Shown one piece after another: positions 10,590 through 22,143 of a stretch of DNA of 64,000 bases. The notes under the pieces are model-generated. The model saw only the letters and a list, made by a program, of their open reading frames with translations. It made no database searches and was not told the DNA's origin. How positions within the stretch are numbered: position 1 is the first letter of the stretch; every line of letters begins with the position of its first letter. This DNA comes from Symsagittifera roscoffensis (lineage: Eukaryota > Xenacoelomorpha > Acoela > Convolutidae). Location: NCBI RefSeq assembly GCF_963678635.1, contig NC_087065.1, positions 19,793,623-19,857,622 on the forward strand. The letters are read 5' to 3'. Made by a program: the position numbers and the translations under genes.

Positions 10590-12178
10590 CCCATCCGGGT
10601 TTTACAGTGTTTTTTAGAATTATCTTTCTGCAATTTGAAGGATGGATGATCAACGTTTGTATTCAATGAACATCATTTTCTTGTCCGGTTCCTCTTGGTT
10701 AAAGAAGTTTCAGGACGCTGGAATTATGGACAGGAACTTATTATGTCGTCATTTGACAATGACTGTGATCCCCAATGAAATCAATTTGATTTCAAGATGG
10801 TTTGCTATGACGGGTTTTTCTGTATTATGTAGAGAACTTGTTTTGTGTGCAACCTCGTCTAGGAATGGCGTGAAGATCGTGTGTGGAAGGGATGCCTTGT
10901 AACTCGGATCTGTACGTATACTTGAACATCGAGGTGGTCATTGGTCTAGTTCAATGAAGTCCTTTTCTGCGAAGTCAAGTCGTACTCTAAATCCTTTGAG
11001 TCGTGATTGTGGACGGCATGTCGGTTGTGTTTAGCCATTCTTTGTGCGAGTGTGATGGGATCATCTAGTCTTTGGATGTTCGTCTTTGTTGTTTTGTATG
11101 ATCTATATACTGCAAAGTATAATTTACTTTTTATAAAATTTTGTTAGTTCAGTTTTTTAATCATGAAATTAGTTAGTTGTTTTCACAAAAGCGTTTTGTT
11201 TTGGTTCGGTTATTTTGGAGAGTTACTCAACCTTGAGTACCTCTTATTAAAAATAGAAGTGTGGTCACAAAGCGTGGATGTAGCGCGGTGGGTTAGACCG
11301 GCTATAGAGCATGCTCAGGACGTCCTCTCTGGTGGGTTAGGCCAGGAGTGGGAGTATGATTGCATGCTGTTTCTTTGAGAGGTCCTGTTTTGTGATGACG
11401 TTTTATGTTGGATTTATGTTGGTCTTTCTTATGTTACTTTGGTTGCGTCCTTTTTTCAAAAATCAAATTGTTTTTGGTATGGGTTTGTCTTGCGATTTTT
11501 TTGTGTTTTATTATTTCTTTCTTAGACTTTATAATAGTCTTCAAAAGAATAAATTAGCCAGTTTTAAACTGGGTTAATCCGGTTTGGGTACCGTTAGTTT
11601 TCTATTTTTAGTCATGCTGTTATTTTATAATTTGTGGTGTTTAGTAAGCTGCGTTGGTTAGTTTGGTTTAGTATATAATTCCTTTCCAACCGGGTTAAAG
11701 GAAAGTTGGAAACTTGTTATCGTTTGATAGAGTTGTTGAGTGTGAAAACTTGAAACTTAAATTTTTAAACAATTCTTCGTGGGCGAGCTGTGCGAGTATG
11801 GATAGAATTCTTGTGCGATTGATTTAAAATATTGAAAAGGTTAGTACTGCTTGCTCATTTTATCAATTTATTGCATAGAATTTGAATTTTACTGCGTTTT
11901 GGGGGAATTTTGAAGTTATAGATTTTCATCGTATTTAATTTTACTGCTTCACGGGGAAATAATTTATAAATGAAATTACTACATTTGGTATGAATTTTAC
12001 TACATTATTTAGTGCAAGATTTTAATGAATTTTTACATAATTTAACAAGTTGTATTTTTTTTTTCTGTTTTGTAGATGATCGTGGTGTGAAGACTAGAAA
12101 TATAAATCAAACATTGATAAAAAATGATTAGTACTAATTGAAATTTATTAGTTAAGACTATTTTAAATTATACTTACC
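10590..12178 (-). other. 3' untranslated region of the giant element
   Basis: About 1.6 kb lies between the last ORF and the 3' LTR. Plus-strand open frames here (10642-10902, 11163-11378, 11356-11577) resemble nothing and lie antisense to the element, so I do not call them. The purine-rich GGATGGG abuts the LTR at 10590-10596. Confidence 0.5.
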
Positions 12179-13978
12179 TTAATCTTCTGGGAAAAAGCCG
12201 TGGGGGAAGATGTCGTGTATCATATCTGATGTTGTTAGTAATTTTGCTAGTATGCGTATGATGTTTTTAGTTTGTAGCAGTGGCCAAAGCAATTGAAGTG
12301 CTTTAATGGTTTTTAGTTCTTCGGTGCATACTGCAAACTCGTAAGGTGTGTTTTGAATGAGGTTATATATTTTATGATTATATTTAGTATTGTGAATGAA
12401 TTCTAAAATGAGTATTTCAATAGGCTGGATGAATTCATGCGGGATAAGGAAGGGTCTGGATTCTTCTGCATTGAGGGTCTTCGTAATGGGACAAAATATA
12501 TACATTTGGGTAACTGGGTCATAGTTGCGGAGGATGCCGTGAAGGTTAGTATCTTTTATACAGTATGTAAAATTAAGGAAAAATGGTGACGCGTACTTTG
12601 AGTTAAGGAACTGAAAACGATGATGAGGTTGTCTTGATGGGGTGTACAAATCAAAATGATTTCGTATAAAACGATAGTATGTATATGTGTGGTGTGTTTA
12701 GTGCGTAACATAATATCATGGGAACAGTGCAAATCGAGTTCATGTGGTGAAAGAAAGTGAAAGGTTAGTGAAAATAACTGAAACTTGTCGTGGAAACTTT
12801 CGTAAGCTTGAATATCGGCTAGTGATTCTGAAATGATGTGATCAAACTTTCTATCAAAAATATTAAGTGTGAATACGTATGATGTTTTGATGAAAATTTT
12901 TTCTGTTAGTTGCGGGTTAGCGAAGCGGTCTTCATCTAAAAATTGGTCTTGATTAGGTCGGATGATATTATGATCTTAGTATTCTATTGCATACTCGTTA
13001 GCTCGGGGTGCAGTGAGTGTTTTTAGTAATTTTTTATATCCTACGTTAGTAAATTGTCGAGATGTTAGTGTTGTGGTGAGTTTATATAACATGTCTTTGT
13101 TTCTCTCTATGTCGCCATGAGTATTAGTTAGTGGTCGGCAAAGGGGGTTAGTAAAATGATAATAAGCTGTCCAATGAAGTGTTGGCATTAAAACATGTTC
13201 GTATACAAAACTACGTGTGTCATTAGTATCGTTAGGTGTGTTTAACGTATATTGTGGAAATGAGGGTAAGGTGATTGCAAGAAAATTTTTTGTGTTAGTG
13301 TGTTGCGGGTGATTAATATATTCGCAGGCTGTTCCGGGTTTGGTCGGGAATGGGTGATTTGGGAATTTTCTTTTAAACGTGCGATAAGCACGGTGAGTGC
13401 TACTAGGTGTATCGGTGGATGTGGATGATTGTGTGAATGATGCTGTGTAAGCTGAGGAGGGTGTAGAAGTAGGTGGGTTTGAGGATTCTATTGTGGATGA
13501 TAGTTGATGTATTGTGAGGGTGTTAGGGTGTATTAATTGTAGCTGTAAGGTAATAAAATTATCGAGTTCCTGGGAAATTTGGGGGTTATCTGGAGAATTA
13601 TTATATGATCTGTCGGAATGAAGTGGAGAATAGGTTGGGGTTACTTGGGAAGCATAGGAAGGAGTGGAAACGGATGGGAGTGAATGATTTGATGGAATTG
13701 TTTGAAAAGGGGGTTTTGAAAAAACTGAGGAGTTGGTCTGATTATCATTTGATGGAGATGGTTCGGAGTCTGCAAATTCGTCAGGGGTTTCTACATTAGG
13801 GTTATTTAATTGTGAGATAGTGTATAAAACTGAAATATCTGAGTTAGTATCAGAACTCGTGCTTGATGATATATTAATAATCGGAAAATTGGGTGGTGGG
13901 AAAGCAAAAAGTGGTATTATTGAAATTGGAGTTTGGAAGTTGGCCGGGTAAGAATTTGAGCGATGGAAGGATCCAAGT
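12179..13978 (-). pseudogene. Unrecognised extra ORF downstream of env (about 600 codons, interrupted)
   Basis: The minus strand is open for 333 codons from 13978 to a TAA at 12976. It stays open in the same frame to about 12655, then continues one frame over from 12649 to 12179. The first third is rich in Ser, Pro, Asn and Thr. The rest has mixed globular composition with aromatic residues and cysteines (for example TLHWTAYYHFTNPLCRP near 13180). No ATG occurs in the first 260 codons, so expression would need splicing or frameshifting from the env tail just upstream. I do not recognise the product. Its position matches accessory genes of complex retroviruses, but that is inference. It could also be a captured host gene. 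Confidence 0.55.
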
Positions 13979-13985
13979 TATCGGC

Positions 13986-16603
13986 TCATCGTGGGCTAAA
14001 AAAATGATTATTTTGAGACTGAAAAGTGGTGGTGTGAGGTTGTTCTATAATTTGTTCGTATGTAATATCATTTTGTGAATGATGTGGTATTATGTGTTGG
14101 ATGTGATTTTGTGTTCTATTTGGTCCAAAATTTGGATTATGTGTAATTGCCAAGTTTCGAAAATTACGGGGAACTAATGATAATGGATGGTTTTGTGGTA
14201 GGGTTGGTATCTGTGGTGCTGTAGGTGTTGTATCTACATTATTATGTTCTTCATTGTATGTGTTTGGTCTCGTGGATATTTTTGTATTATATTTTTTTAT
14301 TTGTGCATCTAAAAGTCTTTTGTTTATTGATGATGAAAAAATTCCAAAAATCCCTGCAAATAGTATACGTGCTACACTTGCTTGTCTGTTTACTTGTGTA
14401 TGTATAGCGCATGTGTTATAGATTCCTTTTAACAGTAAGAAAAGAAATCCTATAAAGTTAAACATTGCGTATAAGATAGTTAATTTTTCTAAGATGTAAT
14501 AGGGCCATCCTAGAAAAGCTAGAAATTTGTCAGCTATAAATATTTATAGGTGAAATATCTTGTGGTCTGTATTTTTCACCGTTTAAATATATGTAGTCTT
14601 TAATATCTTTAAAATATCCGCTGTAGTCTTGTGTATAAATATCTGCAAATCCTGCGGTTTCTGCAAGTTTTCTCAAATTCTGGTCAATTGATTGTCTTTG
14701 TCTTGTGTCCATTTGTGTTAATAGTTCCTGAAATTGTTGTGTTCTAATGTGATGCTGAATGTCTGATTTAGAATATATTCCAATTGATTGTAAATCAATA
14801 TTTGGGTTACGAGCAATGGCTCTGATGCTTTCGGGTGAAAACTTTTTGAGTGATTGCGTTAATGTAGGGTATGGTGTAAGGAGGTAGTATTTATCTTCAT
14901 TGGGATTTAATTGTACTACATTGTGGCTATTTTCTGATCCACATGGGACTGCGGTATCCCAAAAATATGTTCGTCTTGAAAGTGTGTCTAGAAAATGTAC
15001 TTTATTTTTATAGAAAATAGGGATTCTTTTATAACAACGTTTATCTTCGAAATCATATAATGGTGATACTTTTTTGGTGCAGAATTGAAACGATAAAATA
15101 TTTCCTTCGTAGTCTAGAAAATTTGATCTGTTTCCTGACAGTAAGTATCCTGCGTAGGGTATTTTGAGTACTGCTAATGCGAGTGATTGTAAATTTTGTG
15201 TTCTTTCTAATTCGCATAGTTGATGAAGTGTTTCTAATTCGGAGAGTGACATTTCTTGAAAAATTTGACTAATTCTGTAGTCTAAACTCATATCTAAGTA
15301 TATATCATAATGAATATTACCAAAATAGGTGCTATTCATTTGTGATAATTCTTGTAAACGTGTACTTCTACTGTCACGTGGTTTTAGTTTTCCACCAGGT
15401 TGACCTGTGCTTTTTTGAAAGTTAACTGGTATGTATGATGTTCCATCGTTTCTAGGGTGACTTGTGGCATAAGGGTCAAAATTTTTTTTTCCAGTGGTCA
15501 TGTCGAAACCTTTTTCGTATTCAACAAGTATTTCAGAGTATTGTGTTTTATAAAGTGGATTTCTGTATTTACATGCAAATTCTGTTTCTTGATAGATTTG
15601 AAAACGTGTTAATTTATTTTCTATATCACGAATATTTCTAAAATCATTACTTTGTTTGCGTGATGGGTTTACGTGTTCATATGGGATTGATTCTATAAAA
15701 TATTTTTCATGAAATTTTATCATTCGGGCGTGTACTTTTGCTACTTGAAATGTTGTGCATGTATCTTCGGGAAATCAAACAATTGTTGCTTGGGTCCTTG
15801 TTGTAGGGTCACAATAACCTTGATCATTTTTGCAAGGTAATCTAATTCCTTGATAGATCATTAGGTTATCAGATAAATCTCGTGTGAGTTGTATTTTTTC
15901 GAGTTGTATTTTCCAATCGAAAAACATTATTTGTTGATATCCTTTATTTTTTGTGTCTGCTTTGCAGTTTGAGGGGTCATTGGTTCCAATGTGTGGTATA
16001 CAATGATTATCGGGTATGTCATAAGTTAATCTTCCATGTGCGCCGTTGTATGGATTTTTTTCGTCTAATCTTATATGTCCTTGATATCGTTCGAGTTCTG
16101 CTTGATGTACAGAATCGGCAAAGACTTGAAAATTTACTAACTTTCTGTCTGTGTTTTTATTTCTTGTTAGGTTTAGTCTGAGTAATTTGTTTTTACAATC
16201 ATCGGGTTTTAGATGTAAAAGTCGTTCTATGTTACTTTGGTAAAACGATTAGTGGTCAAGTCGGTTTTTATTTCCGTTTGAAACTTGTGAGCAATGTACT
16301 TTCTTTTCGGAAAATGTTGCTGTAAATTTATATCCTATGACTGTTGTTGCTCGGGCTTTTGATTATTATGTTGCTATTACATTTGTAGTTTCGATAGCTT
16401 GTGGTTCTGTTTCGCATTGTGATACTTGATTTATTGCATATTTATGTAGTGTTTTTTGTTCGTTTTCCTCACAATCGTAGTGTGTTACTAATAGATCTTG
16501 GGGTCCTGTTCGAGGAGAAGGATTTGTGTTTTGGTCGGAAAATATTAGAAAAAAGATGTGTTGAAACGTTAATATTTTTAGAATATACACGTGTATGATA
16601 ATC
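13986..16603 (-). pseudogene. Envelope glycoprotein-like gene of the giant element, decayed
   Basis: One minus-strand frame runs from 16603 to 14530. It has a hydrophobic leader near 16590-16535, a cysteine-bearing ectodomain (YDCEENEQKTL near 16480), many further cysteines, and the word CYKRIPIFY in the second half. The C-terminal part changes frame near 14530 and carries a hydrophobic, probably membrane-spanning, segment near 14465-14430, a second at about 14380-14340, and a long Asn/Pro/Thr-rich tail to 13986. Breaks are in-frame stops at 16366 and 16363, 16249 and 15775, plus the frame change. No ATG precedes the leader; an AG at about 16604 could be a splice acceptor. The layout recalls glycoproteins of chuvirus-like negative-strand viruses and the env genes derived from them in invertebrate LTR elements. 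This is a resemblance from memory, not a search result. Confidence 0.55.
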
Positions 16604-16984
16604 CTGAGTATGGGTTATAAAATGTGATGTAACCAATTGTGTTTTTGGTATATCTGTCGTATTTATATATTACTTCAGTTTTTATAAACGGTGGTGGTAG
16701 CGATTGAGCTGTTATATTTTGTGGATTTAATGGGTAGGGATGTTGAACAATATTATTAAGTTTGATCGTGATTTCGAATTTTAATTGGAGACTATTTTGT
16801 TGAAGTATTTGAATATTGTGGTCACGAATATCTTCGTGAATATCTTGTCTATATTGTAGTCTATTGATTGCCCAACTGTGGAGTCGGTTACTTTCCTGAT
16901 GTTGTCCAAATAATGGGGGAGGTGCTACGAATATGTTCCAATCTAACCGTAGAAATATCTATTGGGTCGTTTACTAAGTTTGCT

Positions 16985-17539
16985 TCACCTTGTGTATTGA
17001 CTGCGTTGTCCAATATGATAGTCGTGCGTTGGGATTGGGGGGTTAAAGGGATTTTCACGTATTTGCTCAGATGTTGGTGTTGAACCTAAGTAATCTGAGG
17101 GTATACTTGAGGTGCTACTTTTGGAAAGGAGTGGGGTAGTTTCTGGTAACGTATCATTTGGGTTTTCTGAAGTAGTTGGTGTTGGTGAATTAGGTATATC
17201 AAATTGAACTCTAGGGGTTTGAAAACTTCTGTTTCGTCGTGGATGTATAATTTGTCTATTTATTTCAACTATATTTTGGTTTTGACTAATGTTCCTTATT
17301 CTGCTTAATTCTTGTGGTAATGTGGGGTACAAATTATATGTTGGTTCATTTAGCGGTGCCTGTCGCTGAACTGGTTCTAATGGTTCGGATAAGCGAGCGT
17401 GTCGTTCTTCAAAAGTGTTTGGATTATCTTGGAAAGAAATTCGTGTAAATGTTTTGGGGTTTTGGGTAGTTGTGGGTTTTGCTGGATTTTCTTGGGATGA
17501 TGTCGGTGAAGTCTGATTTTGGTTAATGTTGGTTAGCAA
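16985..17539 (-). CDS. Pro/Ser/Thr/Gln/Asn-rich ORF between integrase and env
   Basis: The open frame of 184 codons starts with ATG at 17539. It is low in complexity, dominated by Pro, Ser, Thr, Asn and Gln, and has no cysteine and no membrane segment. It contains ETTPLLSKSSTSSIPSD near residues 133-149. It lies about 1.1 kb after the end of the integrase frame and 380 bases before the env leader. It might be a separate small protein, a disordered N-terminal extension of the env polyprotein, or an uninterrupted remnant of either. No function can be given. Confidence 0.4.
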   Translation of the reverse strand: MLTNINQNQTSPTSSQENPAKPTTTQNPKTFTRISFQDNPNTFEERHARLSEPLEPVQRQAPLNEPTYNLYPTLPQELSRIRNISQNQNIVEINRQIIHPRRNRSFQTPRVQFDIPNSPTPTTSENPNDTLPETTPLLSKSSTSSIPSDYLGSTPTSEQIRENPFNPPIPTHDYHIGQRSQYTR

Positions 17540-18618
17540 TTTTTGAAAGTGTTCTATTGATTTTTTCTAATGGGAACATTTATGTTTATTGTAGTTTTCT
17601 TCAATGAAAAGAATTAAAAAGATTGTTGCTTAGGCGAATGTGACTATTGCCTTTTTTACACATTTGCACATTGTCAGTATGAGGGATGATAAAAATATGA
17701 TGAAAATTACAAATAGTAAAAAATTATCTGTTCTACTAAAAATTATTCCTATCACTTAAATAGACTTTGGATTATCATACCTGTGAATATGATCAATGAT
17801 TCGGGAAAGTTGGAGATATATTTCAAATAGGGAGTAGAAAACTTAAAAAATGTTGCAAAAAGTTATTAATATGATTATAAAAGCTTCAAAAGTATCAAAT
17901 AGAAATATGAATAAAAGTTTGAATAGTATGAAAAAGTTTACGGAAAGAGTAAAAATTGTACTTTCAAAGATTTTGACTGATCGAGAGAAGATCATTTAAG
18001 AAATGCTTTCTTTGTCGAATATTTTTTGTTGTTTGAGGCGAGATTCAAGTGTGGTCGGGTTATTTATTGATTTTTTGACAAGTGGGTTGAGTTTTGTGAA
18101 AAATTGTTGGGGGCTAATTTTACGGTGTTCGGGAGGTCCTCTTTGCTTTAATTTTATTTGTCGGGTGATCTGGGGTATTTTTTGAATTATTTGTACTTTA
18201 GGCTAAATGATTATGGTCTTTTTTTACTTTCGGCTAATTTGTTATTTTTGGTTGGAGGGTTTTTGAGGTCTGAGTTGGGAAAATATTGTTGATCTTTGCG
18301 TTATTAGATAGGGGAGGGTTGTAATATTATGGTGGTGTTTATTTTAGTTGTCAAGTTTTAGCGAGTTGCTTATTTTTGACCTGGAGGTTGTAAAGTAATA
18401 GTTATAGATATGCCTGGAGTTTAATGTCTTTCGGCTAATAGGTTGTTGTTAGAGATATTGAAGGTGACGGATTTAAGTGAATCCTATTGGCTGAATATGA
18501 ACTAGAATTTTTGTGTGTTTGTTAGCATGTTATTTTGAAAAATGAAAGTTCAAAACGATCCAGAGGTGCAAAGATTATTTATTTTAAAATTAAAGTTGTT
18601 TTTGAAATTCAACTTTCT
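17540..18618 (-). other. Spacer between pol and the env region
   Basis: About 1.1 kb with no coding frame on the element's strand. The word TTCGGCTAA recurs on the plus strand at about 18228 and 18429. This could be where env splice signals sit, but none is clear. Confidence 0.4.
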
Positions 18619-20358
18619 TTAATATTTTAGATTGTGGGATGAATGTTTTATAATTTTACGTGGTTGATTTCTGAGTCGTGATGATTCTCTATATTTTGAT
18701 TTTTCTACTTGTTCTTGTGGTAGAATTTTTTTTATCATTTTCCTATTTTTTTTCCTTTTGAGGTATTTTTGGATCTGGCGTTTTTGTATTGTTTTGAGAT
18801 ATGGTTTGTTTTTGAATTTGATCTTTATGATGAACGTTGTGTTGTTCATCTTTTTGTTTTTCTGTATGATTTTGAATAATTTTCAAACCTGTGAAAGAAT
18901 ATAATTGAGTTAGTTCGCGTAGCGCATATTCTTTCGGGTACTAGGGCAATAGGTTGTTACGATGTTGAACAATTTCTTTTTTGGTTGAATCTGTGAGTTT
19001 GTACGTTACGTCAGTAGGTTTGGCAATGATTTGGTATGGTCCTTTTTGAAGGGGTTGTAATTTTTTAGATATTCCTTTTCGTGTAATAAAGTTAGGTTTT
19101 AAAACAAATGTTCCAATTTTTAAATCTGTGGCTGGTGTAAAGTGTGAATTAATTTGGTCGTTAATATTTTGCCTTTGTAATAATTTCTTTGTTACTTTTT
19201 GGTAAATTTCATTATGTTTTTTATCTCTTTTTAAAATCCATTCGGTGTGTGTGCCGGTGGCTAATTTTAGAATTTGTGGGTGATGAAAATGGTCTTCATC
19301 ATGTGTGTGTAAAGGTAGGTTATAACAAATTGAGTCTTTATTTGGTTGGCAATAACCTTGTGCATTTTTATTGGAATTTGCTGTAAACATAATTGGTTGA
19401 CGTGGCTTTTGATTAAACACCATTTCGTATGGTGACATTCCTAAGGTTGTCGTGATTTGTGAATTGTATGCTAAGGGAAATAACTTTACATCTGCTGACC
19501 ATTCTGTGTATTTTGTATCATTTCCATTTATGATACATCTGAGATATTCTTGTAGTGAACGGTTCATACCTTCGACTAAACCGTTTGTCCAAGGTGCATG
19601 AGATGTACGTGGTTTATGTTTGATGTTGTATAAGTGGCATAGTGTGATGATTTCATTATTTATGAATTCTGTACCGTTGTCTGTAACTAAGATTTCGGGT
19701 AGTCCGAATTTAGCTATCCAATGTTCATAAAGTGTTGTGTAAGCATAATAAGCATTACAATGTGGTACTGGGTTGAGTGCTACATAATATGTGAATGCGT
19801 CAACAATGACCATAATATAGGAGTTTCCTTCAGAGGATGGTGAAATTGGTCCTTTTGTATCGAATGATATGCGGTGGTTAAAATATAAACTTTTTCCTTT
19901 AAAATCTTGTTTTTGTGCTATTTGTTTTTGATTTGGATAAGGTTTGTTCAATTGACATATTATACAATCATTGCATAATACTTTTATCCAAATTGATGCA
20001 TTAGGGAAATAAAAAACTTTGGGTAAAGTTTGAGTATGTTTTTTTCTGATCCGGTGTGTCCTTCAGTATTTTGTGTATATGAGATATTAAAAGCTATTAA
20101 TATCATACTTAAAGGAAGACAAGTAACTTTAGAATCATTTAATTGATATTCTAAAAGATCTGTATTTTCATTATTTACTGTGTTGTTTAATTTTCGGAAA
20201 TATCGGAGGAGTGTTTTATTTCCTAAAATTGTGGTATCTGCTTTTACGTGCTTAGTTTTGTATTTGTGCCATGATTTTAATTGTCTAATCACTGGGTCGA
20301 GATTTTGATATTGTTTTAAAAGTTCAAGTGTAATTTTGTCTGTTGGGGGAAGAAACAT
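18619..20358 (-). pseudogene. Integrase of the giant element (zinc-binding, D,D35E core, GPY/F-like module)
   Basis: The zinc-binding part is split over two frames near 20060-19955, with the histidines in one frame and the CNDCIIC cysteines in the next. The core is clean in 19951-18941: Asp at 19859-19861 (ISFDTKGP), Asp at 19679-19681 (LVTDNGTEF) and Glu at 19571-19573 (GLVEGMNRS). The last two are separated by 35 residues, as in retroviral integrases. LQKGPYQIIAKPTDVTYKL near 19050-18994 is the GPY/F-like module found after gypsy integrases. A very basic tail, ending in SSRLRNQPRK, continues in another frame to 18619. The enzyme would insert element cDNA into host DNA. The catalytic triad is intact, but upstream frame breaks make a working product unlikely. 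Confidence 0.85.
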
Positions 20359-20766
20359 ATTGTCAATTTTTAGTTTTGATAAAGGAATTGTGTCAAGTGG
20401 GTCATGAAAGTCAAAAACTTGGTTGATTGTGTATTTTAAATCCTTTGTTTGTGGACCTGATAAATTTATTTTATCGGTTAAATTTTCTTTTTCGATTAAT
20501 GGAAAAGGGTCTTTTTTATGCGAGTATTGCTTAATTCTTTTTTGTTGAAAGTTATTTTTTATCCATTGTGAGTATGGAATTGGTTCAAAAGTTGATGTGC
20601 CTAGTAAGTCAACTTCGTAGTGATTATTCTGGCAATCTAAGTAGAGTGGAAAATGTTGTAGGTTATTTATCTGTGATTGATCAATATCAGTCTTTACTGC
20701 ATATTTGCATTTTAGTCGGGGTGATGTTTCATCTTTTGCGAGATAAAATTTAATATTTTGAGGTAT

Positions 20767-21174
20767 TTAAACTGTAGTTTTTCGTGTAAGTAGTTCAGGT
20801 GGCGTATTTCTACTTAATGTATCTGGTAATGCAAGGTTTTTTCCTGCTGTCCAAACTATATGTAAGTTTGGAATTTTTATTAGGATTAGTTGAAATCTAT
20901 AAACTCTATGATTTGGATTTGACTTTTGTGTAAAAAGAAAAATAATTGGTTTATGATCTGTAAATAAAACTGTTGGATGTTTTGATCCAAGTATCAGAAA
21001 TTCATACTCTGTAAGTGTATAAATTATAGCTGTGCATTCTCTCATTAGAGTTGAGAGTCGTAGCTCTGCCTGAGTGAATAATCGTGAATTTGCTGAAATA
21101 AGGTTCATTTTATTTGTTCCACTATGTGATTGTAGCAATGCTGCGCCGATGCCAAAATTTGAAGCATCGCACAT
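20767..21174 (-). pseudogene. RNase H domain of the giant element
   Basis: The frame contains MCDASNFGIGAALLQ (first catalytic Asp), RLSTLMRECTAIIYTL (Glu) and VLFTDHKPIIFLF (second Asp). These are followed by the usual connection to integrase, WTAGKNLALPDTLSRN. All three visible acidic residues are kept. It degrades RNA in RNA-DNA hybrids during reverse transcription. It is one frame away from the RT just upstream, with the break near 21180-21234. Confidence 0.85.
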
Positions 21175-21233
21175 TGCATAGAATGGTTGATTTGGATCGG
21201 AACTGTATTTGAAATTTGTTCAGTTAAATTTTT

Positions 21234-22130
21234 TTAAATTTCTTCAAATCGTGTTTGATGTTCAATTTTTTCAAAATTATTTTGTTGTCTGAGTATATTA
21301 TAGAGGGGTCTTAAGTATAATTGCTTTTTGTAAACATATTTACTTAAGAAATTTAACATTCCAAGAAATTCTTGGATTTTCTTTTTATTTGTTGGTGGCT
21401 GAAGTTTTTGAATAGCATCAATGCGTGAGTTTAATGGAGTGATAGTGTTTTGTTCAATATTATGTCCTAAAAATTCAACGCGTGTTAGAAAGAAGTGTGA
21501 TTTATCGGGGGCTGCTTTCAGATTTTCGTTCTGAAGTATCTTATGGTATTGTTCTAAACCTGTAAACATTTCGTCTTTGGTTTGTGATTGCATAAAAACA
21601 TCATCTAAATATGTGATTGCATTTTTCTTGAGTATTAGTGGTCTAAAAATTTTACTCATTAAAGCTGAAAAAGCTGCTGGTCCTATGGATATTCCATAGA
21701 ATAAGCAATTAAATTCATATTGTTGATTTCCAATAACAAATTGGGTTAAACGTCGTTATTGTTCATCTAGTGGCATTTGATTATTAGCACTATTCATATC
21801 GGTGGTTGTGAAACATTTACCGTTTATTTTCGTTAAGATAACTTGAATTGGTTCAATAGGCCAATTGCATTTTGATTCGTCAATTAGTGAATTGAGATAT
21901 TTAGCGTCTAAAACTATTTTTAGTGATTCACCTTTTGCTAGGATGATAACAGGGTTAATGAAGGTGTTTCCTTTTGGTTGTTCTTCTTTATTTACTGGTG
22001 AGATAATTTCGTATTGTTCTAAAAAGTCAAGTAATCAATTTACCTTGTCATGTAAGTGTATCGGTACTTTACTTGTTCTTTGTTTTTTGGAAACTGCGTC
22101 AGGTTTTAACTGAAGGCGTAGTGATGAACT
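21234..22130 (-). pseudogene. Reverse transcriptase of the giant element
   Basis: The palm and fingers motifs follow in order: FINPVIILAKGESLKIVLDA near 21970-21910, CFTTTDMNSANNQMPL near 21820-21770, YGISIGPAAFSALMSKIF near 21700-21650, and the catalytic YLDD at 21600-21611. Then come the thumb words VEFLGHNI and KKKIQEFLGMLNFLSKYV. In-frame stops lie at about 22028 and 21757, so the domain is complete but interrupted. The closest group by motif is Ty3/gypsy. Confidence 0.9.
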
Positions 22131-22143
22131 AATTTTTCCAACG

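Noticed and set aside
12179-18618. Nested insertion of a separate element explaining the extra length of the giant element
   Set aside because: I found no second pair of terminal repeats or internal target duplication in this segment, and all ORFs share the element's strand. A search with related copies could still overturn this.
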